DNA of 64,000 nucleotides from CAWALV01 sp963782965. GTDB taxonomy: Bacteria; Actinomycetota; Actinomycetes; Acidothermales; Acidothermaceae. The notes beneath the pieces were generated by a model. That model saw only the letters and a program-made list of their open reading frames with translations. It was not told the origin of the DNA and did not search any database. Of the stretch, positions 34,230 to 43,299 are shown piece by piece; within the stretch, counting starts at the first letter, position 1, and each line of letters opens with the position of its first letter. The DNA lies in contig CAWALV010000006.1 in NCBI GenBank assembly GCA_963782965.1, forward strand, positions 1,178,001 through 1,242,000, read 5' to 3'. Both the position numbers and the translations under genes were made by a program.

Positions 34230-35432
34230 TCACGTCCTTGTCTTGCGGCGCAGCAGGCCACGCCGGTCCGAGCGAAGGTTGGCCGGTATCGGTTCGGTCG
34301 TGGTGCGCGCGAGCGGCAGGATGTGGTCTTCGCCGAACTGCCGGATCGCCAGGCTGACCGGGTGAGCCGGGTCGTCGAGCAGGATCGGCACCCCGCGGTT
34401 GATGGACGCCGGCACGGCGCGCGACGACGGGATGTGCAGTGCAATGGGCACCCGCAACGTCTTCTCGACCTCCGAGAGTGCGAGCCCCACTTTGGAGTCG
34501 GCGCGATTCAACACGACGCGCAACCTCTCGCGCGGGTAGTTCAGCAGGTCGAGTGTTTCCAACGTGAGCTTCAGGTTCTTCAAGGCCGGGATGTCGAGGG
34601 TGGCCAGCAGGGCGATGAGGTCGGAGTGGTCGAAGGCGGCGAGCACGTGGTCGGTGAATGCGGGAGGCGTGTCGACGACGACGAAAGCGAACCGCTCGCG
34701 CAGCAGCTGGAGGATGTGCCCGATGAGCGATGGCGGGATGCTCTCCGCCGTCCCTGGTTCGACCGGAGCGACGAGCGCGCACAACCCGGGGGAGTGCGGC
34801 GTGAGCAACGCAGTCACCGCGGGGAGGTCGAGGGTCTGCGCGAGCGGGACGGCGTCAGCGAGGGTGTGCGCAGGGAACAGTTGGAGCACGATCGCGACGT
34901 CACCGAAGTTCAGGTCGAGGTCGACGAGGCAGACGTCGCGCCGGCCACCCTCGGCCAGCGCCGCGGCGAGGTTGCTCGCCAGGGTCGTCTTCCCGCAGCC
35001 ACCCTTGGCGGAGAAGATCGTCACGACCACGCCGCGCCGTCCGTGCTCGTCCGGCTCGCCGCGGTCACCGCGCTGGCGCATCGCCGCCGCCACGTCGTGA
35101 ACCCGGCGGACCGCATCGTTGACGCCGGCGAGGTTGCGCTCCTCGACGACCTCGCGGATGCCTGATCGGAGGGCGTCGACGAGCAGCGGGGTATCGATCC
35201 GCCGCCGCACCAACACCACCCCGAGGCTCGGCCGGTTGATCCGCATGGCATCGCTCAGCGCGAATGCGGCGTCCTGGTCGACGGACGGTCCGAGCACGAC
35301 GGCGTCCTCACCGGACTGGGATTCCAGATGGCGACGCAGGTCGTCCAACGTCGCCAGCACGATCGCCCCCGGCCCGAGAGCCGAGCGCAGTGTCTCGGCG
35401 CGGGTGGGGTCGATCTCGACGATGACGCTCAT
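34230..35432 (-). CDS. cpaE: CpaE/TadZ-like pilus localisation ATPase (MinD/ParA fold)
   Basis: TadZ/CpaE positions the pilus machine. The 400-residue protein has an atypical receiver-like N-terminal half (about residues 1-120) and a MinD/ParA ATPase domain with the deviant Walker A FSAKGGCGKTT near residue 143. DLDLNFGD and VVDTPPAF follow. The receiver-like part lacks clear phosphorylation residues, which is normal for the family. It is adjacent to cpaB and cpaF. Confidence 0.93.
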   Translation of the reverse strand: MSVIVEIDPTRAETLRSALGPGAIVLATLDDLRRHLESQSGEDAVVLGPSVDQDAAFALSDAMRINRPSLGVVLVRRRIDTPLLVDALRSGIREVVEERNLAGVNDAVRRVHDVAAAMRQRGDRGEPDEHGRRGVVVTIFSAKGGCGKTTLASNLAAALAEGGRRDVCLVDLDLNFGDVAIVLQLFPAHTLADAVPLAQTLDLPAVTALLTPHSPGLCALVAPVEPGTAESIPPSLIGHILQLLRERFAFVVVDTPPAFTDHVLAAFDHSDLIALLATLDIPALKNLKLTLETLDLLNYPRERLRVVLNRADSKVGLALSEVEKTLRVPIALHIPSSRAVPASINRGVPILLDDPAHPVSLAIRQFGEDHILPLARTTTEPIPANLRSDRRGLLRRKTRT

Positions 35433-35442
35433 GGCAGCGGTC

Positions 35443-36141
35443 TCACTGGCCGAACAGGTTGCCGGCCGTCGTGGCCGGCAGGGACGGCGCGGACGAATCC
35501 TTGGCGAGCAGGCTGAGATAGATCCTGCCGGTCGACTGCGCGAAGATGAGTTTCTGCGCGTCGGTCTCGTCGAGTGCGAAGGTCACGATGCTCGACTGGT
35601 CTTGACTCGTGCCGGTGCCCTGGTTCGGCACGATCGTGCGTTGGCCGACTGCGATGATCATGGCCTTCGGCAGCAGCAGCCGGGTGGAGTTGTTCGCCGT
35701 CACGAAGACGGCGACTTCCGACCCCGGCACTGCGAAGCCGCCCACCCGGCTCGACGAGTCCAGCGTGACGCTGACGGCCAGCATGCCGGTGGGGACGCTG
35801 AGGGCGGTGACGTCGCCGGGCGAACCGAACTTCACCCGCAGGATCTGCTCGCCCGGATAGATGGGTGCGAGCGCGACCTGCGTCGCGATGGCTTCGGTGC
35901 TGTCGAGGGCGCCGCTCGCGACGGCGGCGGCGGCCAGCGATTTCACCTCGAGGTCGCCGTCACGGGCGGCCTGCGCGCCGCTGGTTCCCGCGGCGATGAG
36001 CTTCTTGGCGACGAGCACCTTGACGGGGTGCTGCTTGGCGAGCGCGCGGTCGTTGACGCCACGGACGTAGAAGACGACGAGAAGCGCGCCGAGCGCAGCG
36101 AGGACCACGGCGGCCATGAGCAGGACCGTGCGTCGTGCCAT
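35443..36141 (-). CDS. cpaB: CpaB/RcpC-like pilus assembly protein (SAF domain)
   Basis: The 232-residue product has one N-terminal helix (VLLMAAVVLAALGALLVVFYV) and a SAF domain (about 40-110: VLVAKKLIAAGT, then ALAPIYPGEQILRVKF) with a second domain after it. This is the CpaB family, which in Gram-negatives acts near the secretin; actinobacteria keep it without an outer membrane. It is the first gene of the Tad operon, 10 bases ahead of cpaE. The 170 bases upstream hold no recognised operator. Confidence 0.9.
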   Translation of the reverse strand: MARRTVLLMAAVVLAALGALLVVFYVRGVNDRALAKQHPVKVLVAKKLIAAGTSGAQAARDGDLEVKSLAAAAVASGALDSTEAIATQVALAPIYPGEQILRVKFGSPGDVTALSVPTGMLAVSVTLDSSSRVGGFAVPGSEVAVFVTANNSTRLLLPKAMIIAVGQRTIVPNQGTGTSQDQSSIVTFALDETDAQKLIFAQSTGRIYLSLLAKDSSAPSLPATTAGNLFGQ

Positions 36142-36312
36142 GCCGGGTGCCGACTCCTCTCAAAGCGCGCGCGGGGGGCGGCGGGGCCGCGCTCTAGCGC
36201 ATACTCGCATCATCGGCGGCCGGCACCGGCGCCGACACATCCGGGACACGATGACTCTTGCATGGAAATCGCACGGATGTGGCCGAGTCGGACATCTCTC
36301 TTTGCCGTCGGT

Positions 36313-38205
36313 CTACGGTTGGGCCCGGTCCCGGTCGTACATTCCATCGATCTCGGCGTCGAATTGCTGGAGCACGACGTCGCGCCGGAGTTTGAGCGTG
36401 GGCGTCAGCTGGCCGCCGTCCTCGGTGAACTCGACGTCGAGGATGCGGAAGCGCCGGATCGACTCGGCCCGCGACACCGCCTGGTTCGCCTCGTCGACGG
36501 CCGTCTGGATTTCGGCCACGAGGTCCGGGTCGTCGCGCAGGCGGTCGGCGCCGAGAGAGAGGTCCTTGCCCACCTTGCTCTTCCACGACATCAAGGCTTC
36601 TTCGTCGAGGGTGATCAGCGCCCCGATGTACGGTCGCCGATCGCCCACGACCATGCACTGGGCGATCAACGGGTGACCGCGGAGCCGGTCCTCGAGCTGG
36701 GCCGGTGCCACGTTCTTGCCGCCCGCCGTCACCAAAATCTCTTTCTTGCGCCCGGTGATGGTCACGAAGCCGTCGTCGTCGACCTCGCCGACGTCACCGG
36801 TATGCAGCCAGCCGTCGGCGTCCAACGTCGCGGCCGTGGCTTGCGGGTCGCCCCAGTACTGGGCGAACACGTTGCCGCCGCGCACCACCAGCTCGCCGTC
36901 GTCCGCGACGCCGACCGTCACGCCGGCCAGCGGTGGCCCGACCGTCCCGATCTTCACCGCGTTCGGTCGATTGATGCTGCACGCGGCGGTGCCTTCGGTC
37001 AGCCCCCATCCCTCGAGCACCGGGATGCCGGCGCCACGGAAGAAGTGGCCGAGTCGCTGGCCGAGCGGCGCCCCGCCCGAGATGACCCACTGCACCCCGC
37101 CGCCCAATGCCGTACGGAGCTTGCGGTACACGAGCAGATCGAAGACGACACGGACGGTCCGCAGCCGGAGTGGCGGCCTGGGCTTGCGCCCGGCCGGCGT
37201 GGCGTCCAGCACCAGGCTGTAATCGATCGCGGCCCGGGTCGCGGCAGCGAAGATGCGGCCCTTGCCCTTGTCGACGGCGCGCTGGTTCGCCAGCGTGTAG
37301 AGCTTTTCGAACACGTAGGGGACGGCGAGCAGCAGCGTGGGCTTGAAACTGACGAGGTCGCTTTGCAGGCGGTAGGTGTTGGGGCAGTGGCCGACCGGGA
37401 CGCAGGCCTCGACGCAGGCGACCTGGATCTCGCGGGCGAGGACGTGGGCGAGCGGTAGGAACAGCAGCGCACTGGTTTGGTCATGGAAGAGCGCCGGCAG
37501 GCTGGCGACCGCGTTCCGCGCCCCGAACAGCAGGTTCGAATGCGTCAGCACGCATCCCTTCGGGCGGCCCGTTGTGCCGGAGGTGTAGATGATCGACGCG
37601 ATGCTGAGGGCGTTCACCAGGACGCGTGCGTCGGCGAGCAGGTCGCCGTCTTCGGTGCTCGCGCGTGGGGCGTCGGCCAGGTGGTCGAGGTCGCCGTTCT
37701 CGATCACCCAGACCTCGCCCAGACCGGGCGCCTGGTCGCGGACGGCGTCGACGATAGCGGCGTGCTTGGGGCTCTCGACGATGATCGCCGCCGCCTGGGA
37801 GTCGCCGAGTACCCAGGCGACCTGGTCCGACGCCGACGTCTCATAGATCGGGACGGTCACCAGCCCGGCGTGCCAGAGCGCATAGTCGACCAGGGTCCAC
37901 TCGTAACGGGTCCGCGACATGAGCGCGACCCGCTGCCCGGGCCGCAGGCCGGCCGCGAGGAACGCGCGGGCGAGGGCCTCGACCTGCGAGAGGAACTCCG
38001 CGGTCGTGACCGGACTCCACTCGGCGGCAGCGGGTTCAGGACCCGGGCCGGCCGCCGGCGGCGGCCCGCTCTCGTCAGCCGGCTCGACCGGCCGACGACG
38101 GAAGAGGACGGCGGTGGGCCGTTCGCGCGCGTACCGGGCGATGGCGTCGGTGAGCGTGGCGTCCTCGGGAATCCGCTCCCTGATGAGGGAGGTGTACTGA
38201 CGCAC
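36313..38205 (-). CDS. fadD: Long-chain fatty acid--CoA ligase (FadD15-like AMP-binding enzyme)
   Basis: The enzyme activates fatty acids with ATP and CoA. The 630-residue protein has the AMP-binding P-loop SIIYTSGTTGRPKGCVLTH (about residue 205), a GWGLTEGTAA motif, and the C-terminal hinge ITGRKKEILVTAGGKNVAPAQ. Start GTG 38205 fits the family N-terminus (VRQYTSLIRERIPEDATL). A longer frame upstream lacks conserved sequence. Position corresponds to Rv2187 (fadD15). It is divergent from the zinc-ribbon gene. Confidence 0.92.
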   Translation of the reverse strand: MRQYTSLIRERIPEDATLTDAIARYARERPTAVLFRRRPVEPADESGPPPAAGPGPEPAAAEWSPVTTAEFLSQVEALARAFLAAGLRPGQRVALMSRTRYEWTLVDYALWHAGLVTVPIYETSASDQVAWVLGDSQAAAIIVESPKHAAIVDAVRDQAPGLGEVWVIENGDLDHLADAPRASTEDGDLLADARVLVNALSIASIIYTSGTTGRPKGCVLTHSNLLFGARNAVASLPALFHDQTSALLFLPLAHVLAREIQVACVEACVPVGHCPNTYRLQSDLVSFKPTLLLAVPYVFEKLYTLANQRAVDKGKGRIFAAATRAAIDYSLVLDATPAGRKPRPPLRLRTVRVVFDLLVYRKLRTALGGGVQWVISGGAPLGQRLGHFFRGAGIPVLEGWGLTEGTAACSINRPNAVKIGTVGPPLAGVTVGVADDGELVVRGGNVFAQYWGDPQATAATLDADGWLHTGDVGEVDDDGFVTITGRKKEILVTAGGKNVAPAQLEDRLRGHPLIAQCMVVGDRRPYIGALITLDEEALMSWKSKVGKDLSLGADRLRDDPDLVAEIQTAVDEANQAVSRAESIRRFRILDVEFTEDGGQLTPTLKLRRDVVLQQFDAEIDGMYDRDRAQP

Positions 38206-38369
38206 CGAGCCTCCGATTCGCGTCCTGCGAGCCAAGTATGCGTACCGTATCCCCGCCGCACAGCTGCCGCCGGAAAGCCGCGTGGACCCGCGCGTTCGGA
38301 GCAGCGCCGCTGCGGCCAGGTGGCCTAGAGCGGTCAAGCGGAACGCCGTCCTTGCCGAAGGTTGGGAGC

Positions 38370-38948
38370 GTGAGCTCGGTTACCGACGACACCACTCGGT
38401 GTCCGAAATGTGGCGCGTTCGCGCGCCCCGATGCCGACTGGTGCACCTTGTGCTATGCGGCCCTGCGCACTCCCGCCGTGCCCGAGGTACCACTGCCCGA
38501 GACTCGCGAGCCCGATACTCGCGAGCCCGCGACAGCGGAACCCGTGTCCGGGGGCCCTGCGCGGCGACCGGCCGGCCGCCACGCGGCTCGGGCGAGCGCG
38601 CCGTCGCCGCAGGCTCAACTCGACCCCTTGACCGCACCGCTCGCCCTCTTGGAGAACGCCGGCGTCGCTCCCGGTGCCGGTGCCGAGGACGCCGCCGACG
38701 ACGCCGCCGACGACGAGGCCGGCCGGCCGTACTGGCCGTGCACCGTGTGTGGTGCCGAGGTGCCCCTCGACGAGAGTGCTTGCCCCGAGTGCGGCGGCGC
38801 GTTCCTCGACCGGGCGATCGGCACACCCGACAGCCCGCTCGTCGGGTTCGTGTTGTCGAAGCCGAAGCCGCTCCTCATGATCGGCGGTTCGCTCGGACTG
38901 GTCGCTCTCCTCCTCCTCGCCATGTACGTGTTCGGGTCGGTCTTCTAG
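38370..38948 (+). CDS. Zinc-ribbon protein with C-terminal membrane anchor, unknown function
   Basis: The 192-residue product starts at GTG 38370. It has a zinc ribbon near its start (RCPKCGAFARPDADWCTLCY) and a low-complexity acidic and Pro/Ala-rich centre of about 90 residues. A second pair of C-x2-C knuckles follows (PCTVCGAEV and CPECGGAF), then a single C-terminal helix (LMIGGSLGLVALLLLAMYVF). It looks like a membrane-tethered zinc-binding scaffold. No enzyme motif is present. Neighbours (fadD, glucokinase) give no clear clue. Confidence 0.7.
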   Translation: MSSVTDDTTRCPKCGAFARPDADWCTLCYAALRTPAVPEVPLPETREPDTREPATAEPVSGGPARRPAGRHAARASAPSPQAQLDPLTAPLALLENAGVAPGAGAEDAADDAADDEAGRPYWPCTVCGAEVPLDESACPECGGAFLDRAIGTPDSPLVGFVLSKPKPLLMIGGSLGLVALLLLAMYVFGSVF

Positions 38949-39044
38949 CCCGTCGCCGGGGCTCGCTCCGCTGTCGGTCGTGAGAACATGCGCTGCCGGT
39001 TCGTCGGCGCGTCGTCTGCAGCGGAGTAGATCGGAGATCGGGGC

Positions 39045-39989
39045 ATGGGCCTGACGGTCGGTGTCGATGTCGGGGGCACGAAAGTGCTGGCCGGGGTGGT
39101 CGACGAAGAGGGCACCATCCTGGCGCAGGCTCGCGACGTCACGCCGAGGACCGACCCCGCCGACATCGCACGAGTCATCGCCTCCCTGGTCACCCGACTG
39201 TGTGACCGCTACCCGGTCGAGGCGGTCGGCATCGGGGCGGCCGGGTTCGTCGACGCTCGCCGCGCCGAAGTGCTGTTCGCACCCAACCTGGTGTGGCGGG
39301 CCGAACCGCTGAAAGACCGGATGACATCCCTCATCGACATCCCCGTCGTCGTCGAGAACGACGGAAACTGCCACGCCTGGGCCGAGGTGCAGTTCGGGGC
39401 TGCCCGTGGACACGCCAACGTCGTCGCGGTCGTCTCCGGAACCGGTATCGGGGGCGGCATCGTGTTGAACGGTGAACTCTTCCGCGGCGGGTACGGCATC
39501 GCCGGCGAGCTCGGCCATCAACGCGTTGTGCCCGACGGCCGCTTGTGCGGTTGCGGCAGGCACGGCTGCTGGGAGCAATATGCGAGCGGGACGGCGCTGG
39601 TGCGGGAGGCCCGCGAGATGGCGGACGTCGCGCCGGCGAAACTTCCCGTGTTGCTCGCCTCGGTTCGCGGCGACGTCGAAGCGATAACCGGGCCTTTGGT
39701 GACGGCGGCCGCGCAGGCCGGCGACCCGGGAGCCCGGGAGTGCCTCGAGACCCTCGGCCGCTGGGTCGGCGAAGGGATCGCCGACATGGCCGCGGTCCTC
39801 GACCCCGACTGCTTCGTGGTCGGCGGGGGTGTGGCCGAGGCGGGAGCACTGATCCTGCAGCCGGCCCAGCTCGCGTTCGACGCTGCGCTCACGGGCGGCG
39901 CCCACCGGCCGCATGCGCCGATCGTGCTCGCCGAGCTCGGTAACTCGGCCGGTCTCGTCGGAGCCGCCGACCTCGCGCGGCGCCGCTGA
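39045..39989 (+). CDS. glk: ROK-family glucokinase
   Basis: The 314-residue protein has the ATP-binding DVGGTK near its start, the sugar/catalytic motif VVENDGNCHAWAE and GTGIGGGIVLNG. It also has ELGHQRV and the ROK zinc motif CGCGRHGCWEQYASG. These are hallmarks of actinobacterial ROK glucokinase, which can use ATP or, in some lineages, polyphosphate. It follows the zinc-ribbon gene by 96 bases and may have its own promoter. Confidence 0.93.
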   Translation: MGLTVGVDVGGTKVLAGVVDEEGTILAQARDVTPRTDPADIARVIASLVTRLCDRYPVEAVGIGAAGFVDARRAEVLFAPNLVWRAEPLKDRMTSLIDIPVVVENDGNCHAWAEVQFGAARGHANVVAVVSGTGIGGGIVLNGELFRGGYGIAGELGHQRVVPDGRLCGCGRHGCWEQYASGTALVREAREMADVAPAKLPVLLASVRGDVEAITGPLVTAAAQAGDPGARECLETLGRWVGEGIADMAAVLDPDCFVVGGGVAEAGALILQPAQLAFDAALTGGAHRPHAPIVLAELGNSAGLVGAADLARRR

Positions 39990-40076
39990 CTGCGCATCGG
40001 ACAGCAGTCGGCTCGCAGTCGGCGCGCCCTCGGCTCGCGCGTTGGCCTGCCGGCGTCCCGTTGCTCACCTACCCTC

Positions 40077-40613
40077 GTGACCATGGGCACGCGACGGCAG
40101 ATCAGCGGTCGCAGCGGCGACGAGAGCGGCGGCGACAGCGGCGCGGCCGCGCTGGAGTTCGCGCTCGTGCTGCCGGTGCTCGCCCTGATCCTGTTCGCGG
40201 TGATCGACTTCGGCATCTTCTTCGCCAACGCGATCGACGCCGGCTCAGGCGTCCAGGAGGCGACCCGGCAGGCCGTGGTGGCGAGCTTCGACCCCAACTG
40301 CACTCCGCCGTCCGACGTGGGCGGCGCGACCGGCGACATCCCCCACCTCATGTGCATGGTCGCCTCACGCACGTCGCCGCTGGCCGGCGACACCTACGTC
40401 AAGGTGCTGCTGCCCGACGGGTGGGAGCAGGGTAAGCAGTTGGTCGTGTGCTCGGTCGTCGTCCCGACCGGGTTGGTCGGCTACGTACCGTTGCCGCACA
40501 GCGGCAAGGTGCACGCGAAGAGCGTGATGACGATCGAGCAGCCCACGAACCGCACCGAGACCGGCGGCGTGACCGGGCCCGACAACCTCGACTGGTCGTG
40601 GTGCACGCCGTGA
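40077..40613 (+). CDS. tadE: TadE-like pseudopilin/pilus assembly protein
   Basis: The 178-residue protein has a hydrophilic lead, then SGAAALEFALVLPVLALILF, the TadE-type prepilin helix with the conserved Glu, and an extracytoplasmic domain. Start GTG 40077 (ATG 40083 also possible). Its stop overlaps the start of the Tad-domain gene by four bases. It sits on the opposite strand from the main Tad operon, about 4 kb away. Confidence 0.87.
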   Translation: MTMGTRRQISGRSGDESGGDSGAAALEFALVLPVLALILFAVIDFGIFFANAIDAGSGVQEATRQAVVASFDPNCTPPSDVGGATGDIPHLMCMVASRTSPLAGDTYVKVLLPDGWEQGKQLVVCSVVVPTGLVGYVPLPHSGKVHAKSVMTIEQPTNRTETGGVTGPDNLDWSWCTP

Positions 40614-41752
40614 GCCCGTTCGGCCGACGGCGCGCCGCCCTCGACGACGACGGGGCGGTCGCGATCGTGGTCGCGTTGTTCGCTGTCGTCCTGTTCGGCT
40701 TCACGTCCCTGGTCGTCGACATCGGTAACGCGCAGAGCGTGCGCACCCGAGCGCAGGCCGCTGTCGACGCCGCCGCACTCGCCGGTGCGCAGGAGTTGTT
40801 CGCCTACGTCGAAGCTGGGCGCCCGTTGCCCGATCCGCAACTGGCGGCGACCGTGCACGACAGCGTGGCCGCGAACCTCGGCGGCAACTGGGGTCCGGAC
40901 TGGTCCTCGTGCACGGCCACGCCCCCCGGGGGCCTGCAGGCGGTCGACGGAGAACCGTGCATCTTCTACGACGCAACCGGGCTGGGAGCGGACAACCGCG
41001 AGGTCGTCGATGTGCAACTGCCGAGGCTGGGTGTGCCGCTCGCCTTCGCCGGTATGTTCGGGGTCGGCTCCGTCTCCATCGCGCCCAGCGCCCAGGCGGC
41101 GGCCGGCGCGCCGCGGTGCCAGCCCTGCGAGCCCAAGCTGGCGGCGGACGGCCAGCCCATCCCGCCGCTGCCGGACGTCGGCGCGTTGCCCGCCCCGATC
41201 CCGGCCGGCTTGACACTGCCCGCCGGCGAACTCGATGCGGACGGCTGCCCAGGCCCAGGCCACTATTCGCTGCAGCCGATCGTGCTCTCGCAGAGCTGCT
41301 CGCTCCAGGCGGGGATGTACTTCTTCGGTCGGGGTAGCAATCTCACCGTGCCGGCCACGATGAAGCTGAACACTGAGGCCGGCGACAGCGGCGTGACGCT
41401 CGTGTTCGACGGCACTGCACTCATCGTCGACGGCTCCCTCAATCTGGTCGCGACTGCGACCGGCCAGGCGCCGTCGAACCAGCAGAGCCCCGAGATTCCC
41501 GGCGTGGCACTGGTTTTCACCGGCCGACGCACGCTCGGCTTCGACCTCGGCCAGGATTTCTTCATCAAGGGCGACCTCTACTCCTTCCCGAACGCGGCGA
41601 CGTGGACGACGCGTCCGGGTGAGTGCGGCGCGACAGCCTCCTGCGAGCTGGACGACGGTGTGCTGGCGGTGAGCTCCACGGATTTCGCCGACGGTGTCCC
41701 GTACGTTGGGGACGATCACCCGTCCTTGCCGCAGGTCTACCTGACGAAGTAG
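40610..41752 (+). CDS. Tad domain (TadG-like) pilus assembly protein
   Basis: The 380-residue protein starts at GTG 40610 (GTGA overlap). Near the start is a Tad domain helix (AVAIVVALFAVVLFGFTSLVVDIGNAQ; shown through VVLF only in function) followed by RTRAQAAVDAAALAGAQ, the typical TadG/Flp-associated signature. The rest is an exported, cysteine-containing domain with no recognised fold (CSLQAGMYFFGRG and similar). It is the translational partner of the TadE-like gene. Confidence 0.83.
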   Translation: MSPFGRRRAALDDDGAVAIVVALFAVVLFGFTSLVVDIGNAQSVRTRAQAAVDAAALAGAQELFAYVEAGRPLPDPQLAATVHDSVAANLGGNWGPDWSSCTATPPGGLQAVDGEPCIFYDATGLGADNREVVDVQLPRLGVPLAFAGMFGVGSVSIAPSAQAAAGAPRCQPCEPKLAADGQPIPPLPDVGALPAPIPAGLTLPAGELDADGCPGPGHYSLQPIVLSQSCSLQAGMYFFGRGSNLTVPATMKLNTEAGDSGVTLVFDGTALIVDGSLNLVATATGQAPSNQQSPEIPGVALVFTGRRTLGFDLGQDFFIKGDLYSFPNAATWTTRPGECGATASCELDDGVLAVSSTDFADGVPYVGDDHPSLPQVYLTK

Positions 41753-41759
41753 GAGTTCG

Positions 41760-42488
41760 ATGGCCGCCGAGGTGAGGATCCTCAGTTACAACGTGCGGTC
41801 ACTGCGTGACGACCCGGTAGCCGTCGCGAATGTCATCCGGGCCTGCAATCCAGACGTCGTGTGCATCCAGGAGGCGCCCCGCTTCCTGCGGTGGCGGGCG
41901 AAATGCGCGGCGCTGGCACGTGACTCGGGACTGTTCGTGGTCACCGGCGGAAGGCCGGCCGCTGCCATGTTGCTGCTCGCCTCACTGCGGCCCAGGGTCG
42001 TCACCGTCCGCGACGTGCTCTTGAGCACGCAGCGCGGCCTGCATCAGCGCGGGCTGGCGCTCGCGACGTTCGCCATCGGTTCCGCGCGCTTCGCGGTGGG
42101 GAGCATCCATCTCGGTCTCGAGGCCGAGCAACGCCGCCGGCACGCGGTCGAACTGCTCACCGCGGTAAGCGATCTCGGGGTGCCGACGATCCTCGCCGGA
42201 GATGTGAACGAGGAGCCGTCCGGGCCTGCTTGGGCATTGCTCACCGCGCGCTACGTCGACGCGTACGCAGCAGCGCCGCGCGGTGGTGGCGACACCTATT
42301 CTGCTCGGCTGCCGCAGCGCCGCATCGACGGCATCTTCGTCGAGCCGCCCATTGCCGTGCTCGAATGCGGCGTGCCACTGCTCGCGGCCATGGACGACGT
42401 CGAGCGGGCGAGCGATCACCGGCCGGTGCTCGCCGTGGTCAGCGTGCCCGACCACCCGGCGGGTTCAGACCACGGCGCCGTCGTCTGA
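41760..42488 (+). CDS. Endonuclease/exonuclease/phosphatase-family hydrolase
   Basis: The 242-residue protein has the family start (ILSYNVRSLRDDP with the catalytic Asn), a metal-binding Glu in VCIQEAPR, the GSIHLGLE and AGDVNEEPSG motifs, and the C-terminal SDHRPVLA His/Asp pair. All catalytic elements look present, with a Mg2+-dependent phosphodiesterase or phosphatase activity expected. No signal peptide. Substrate unknown. It starts seven bases after the Tad-domain gene and overlaps the convergent gene on the minus strand by 24 bases. Confidence 0.87.
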   Translation: MAAEVRILSYNVRSLRDDPVAVANVIRACNPDVVCIQEAPRFLRWRAKCAALARDSGLFVVTGGRPAAAMLLLASLRPRVVTVRDVLLSTQRGLHQRGLALATFAIGSARFAVGSIHLGLEAEQRRRHAVELLTAVSDLGVPTILAGDVNEEPSGPAWALLTARYVDAYAAAPRGGGDTYSARLPQRRIDGIFVEPPIAVLECGVPLLAAMDDVERASDHRPVLAVVSVPDHPAGSDHGAVV

Positions 42489-43295
42489 ATCAGGATCGTC
42501 CGGGCGCTCTCGGGTCATGCCGTGCACGAGGCTGCCGAAGCCACCGAGGATCGCGGCGATGCTGACCGCGACCGTGCCTTGCGGAAGCGCGGGAGTGAAC
42601 GTGCTGGCAATGATGAGGCCGAAGCCACCCACGATCGCGACGATCGCCCACCGAGTGGCCGCCCTCATCCGTGGTGGTGGTGGCGGCAGCGGTGGCACGA
42701 AGTGCTCGTCGAGGACGGCGAGCGGGTCGTACTCCCATGACCGCTGGGACGCCGGCGCTGGGCCGTCGTCGCTCGGCTGCGGCTCGCGTTCCGCTGGGCG
42801 CACGACTCGGCGCGGCACGGGCGATTGTGAGTCTGCCGAAGGTTGCGCGGTGTCGCCGGAGAGAACGTCGCCCGTCGTCGTCCATGCCTGCCCGGTCTCG
42901 ACGCGGTAGGGGAGGTCCTCGGCGACCGGCCATCGTGGCACGACGTCCTCACTCGGTAGGTCGAAGCCGGCGACGAGCTGTGCCCAGACCGCGTCGTCGG
43001 GCAGGTCGTGCGGTCGACCCTCGGGCGGGGTAGCTGCGGCGGCCGGTGACTCGGCCCGTTCGGTCAGTAGGGCGGCGGCTTCCTCATGGCGCTCGCGGTC
43101 GACCCACAGGCGGTCGCGCGGCCGCTCGGGCAGGTGCACCTCGAGGTAGCCGCCCAGGTGGCCGGCGCTCGGCTCGACGTAGGCCGCGATGCGGGCGGCG
43201 CGCAAGACCTCGAGCATCGCATCGGCGAGCCGAGGGTCGAGGTCGGCGAGAGGCACGTAGTGCGGGGCGACGAAGCCGTTGTCTCGAACTGGCAT
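42465..43295 (-). CDS. Conserved actinobacterial membrane protein (DUF308-like end), unknown function
   Basis: The 276-residue protein starts at ATG 43295 (MPVRDNGFVAPHYVPLADLD). The first ~100 residues form a soluble domain (RLADAMLEVLRAARIAAYVE; VHLPERPRDRLWVDRERHEE). An acidic, Pro-rich middle leads to two C-terminal helices (ATRWAIVAIVGGFGLIIAST and the next). I recognise it as a conserved actinobacterial protein but not its function. Its 3' end overlaps the hydrolase gene by 24 bases tail to tail. Confidence 0.7.
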   Translation of the reverse strand: MPVRDNGFVAPHYVPLADLDPRLADAMLEVLRAARIAAYVEPSAGHLGGYLEVHLPERPRDRLWVDRERHEEAAALLTERAESPAAAATPPEGRPHDLPDDAVWAQLVAGFDLPSEDVVPRWPVAEDLPYRVETGQAWTTTGDVLSGDTAQPSADSQSPVPRRVVRPAEREPQPSDDGPAPASQRSWEYDPLAVLDEHFVPPLPPPPPRMRAATRWAIVAIVGGFGLIIASTFTPALPQGTVAVSIAAILGGFGSLVHGMTRERPDDPDSDDGAVV

Positions 43296-43299
43296 GCCA

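Noticed and set aside
32651..34357. 568-codon plus frame over tadB/cpaF
   Set aside because: Antisense to intact CpaF motifs; no motif of its own.
35119..37458. 779-codon open frame on the plus strand
   Set aside because: It covers cpaE, cpaB and fadD in antisense; residues are low-complexity with Arg/Asp/Val runs and no motif, as expected of a high-GC shadow.
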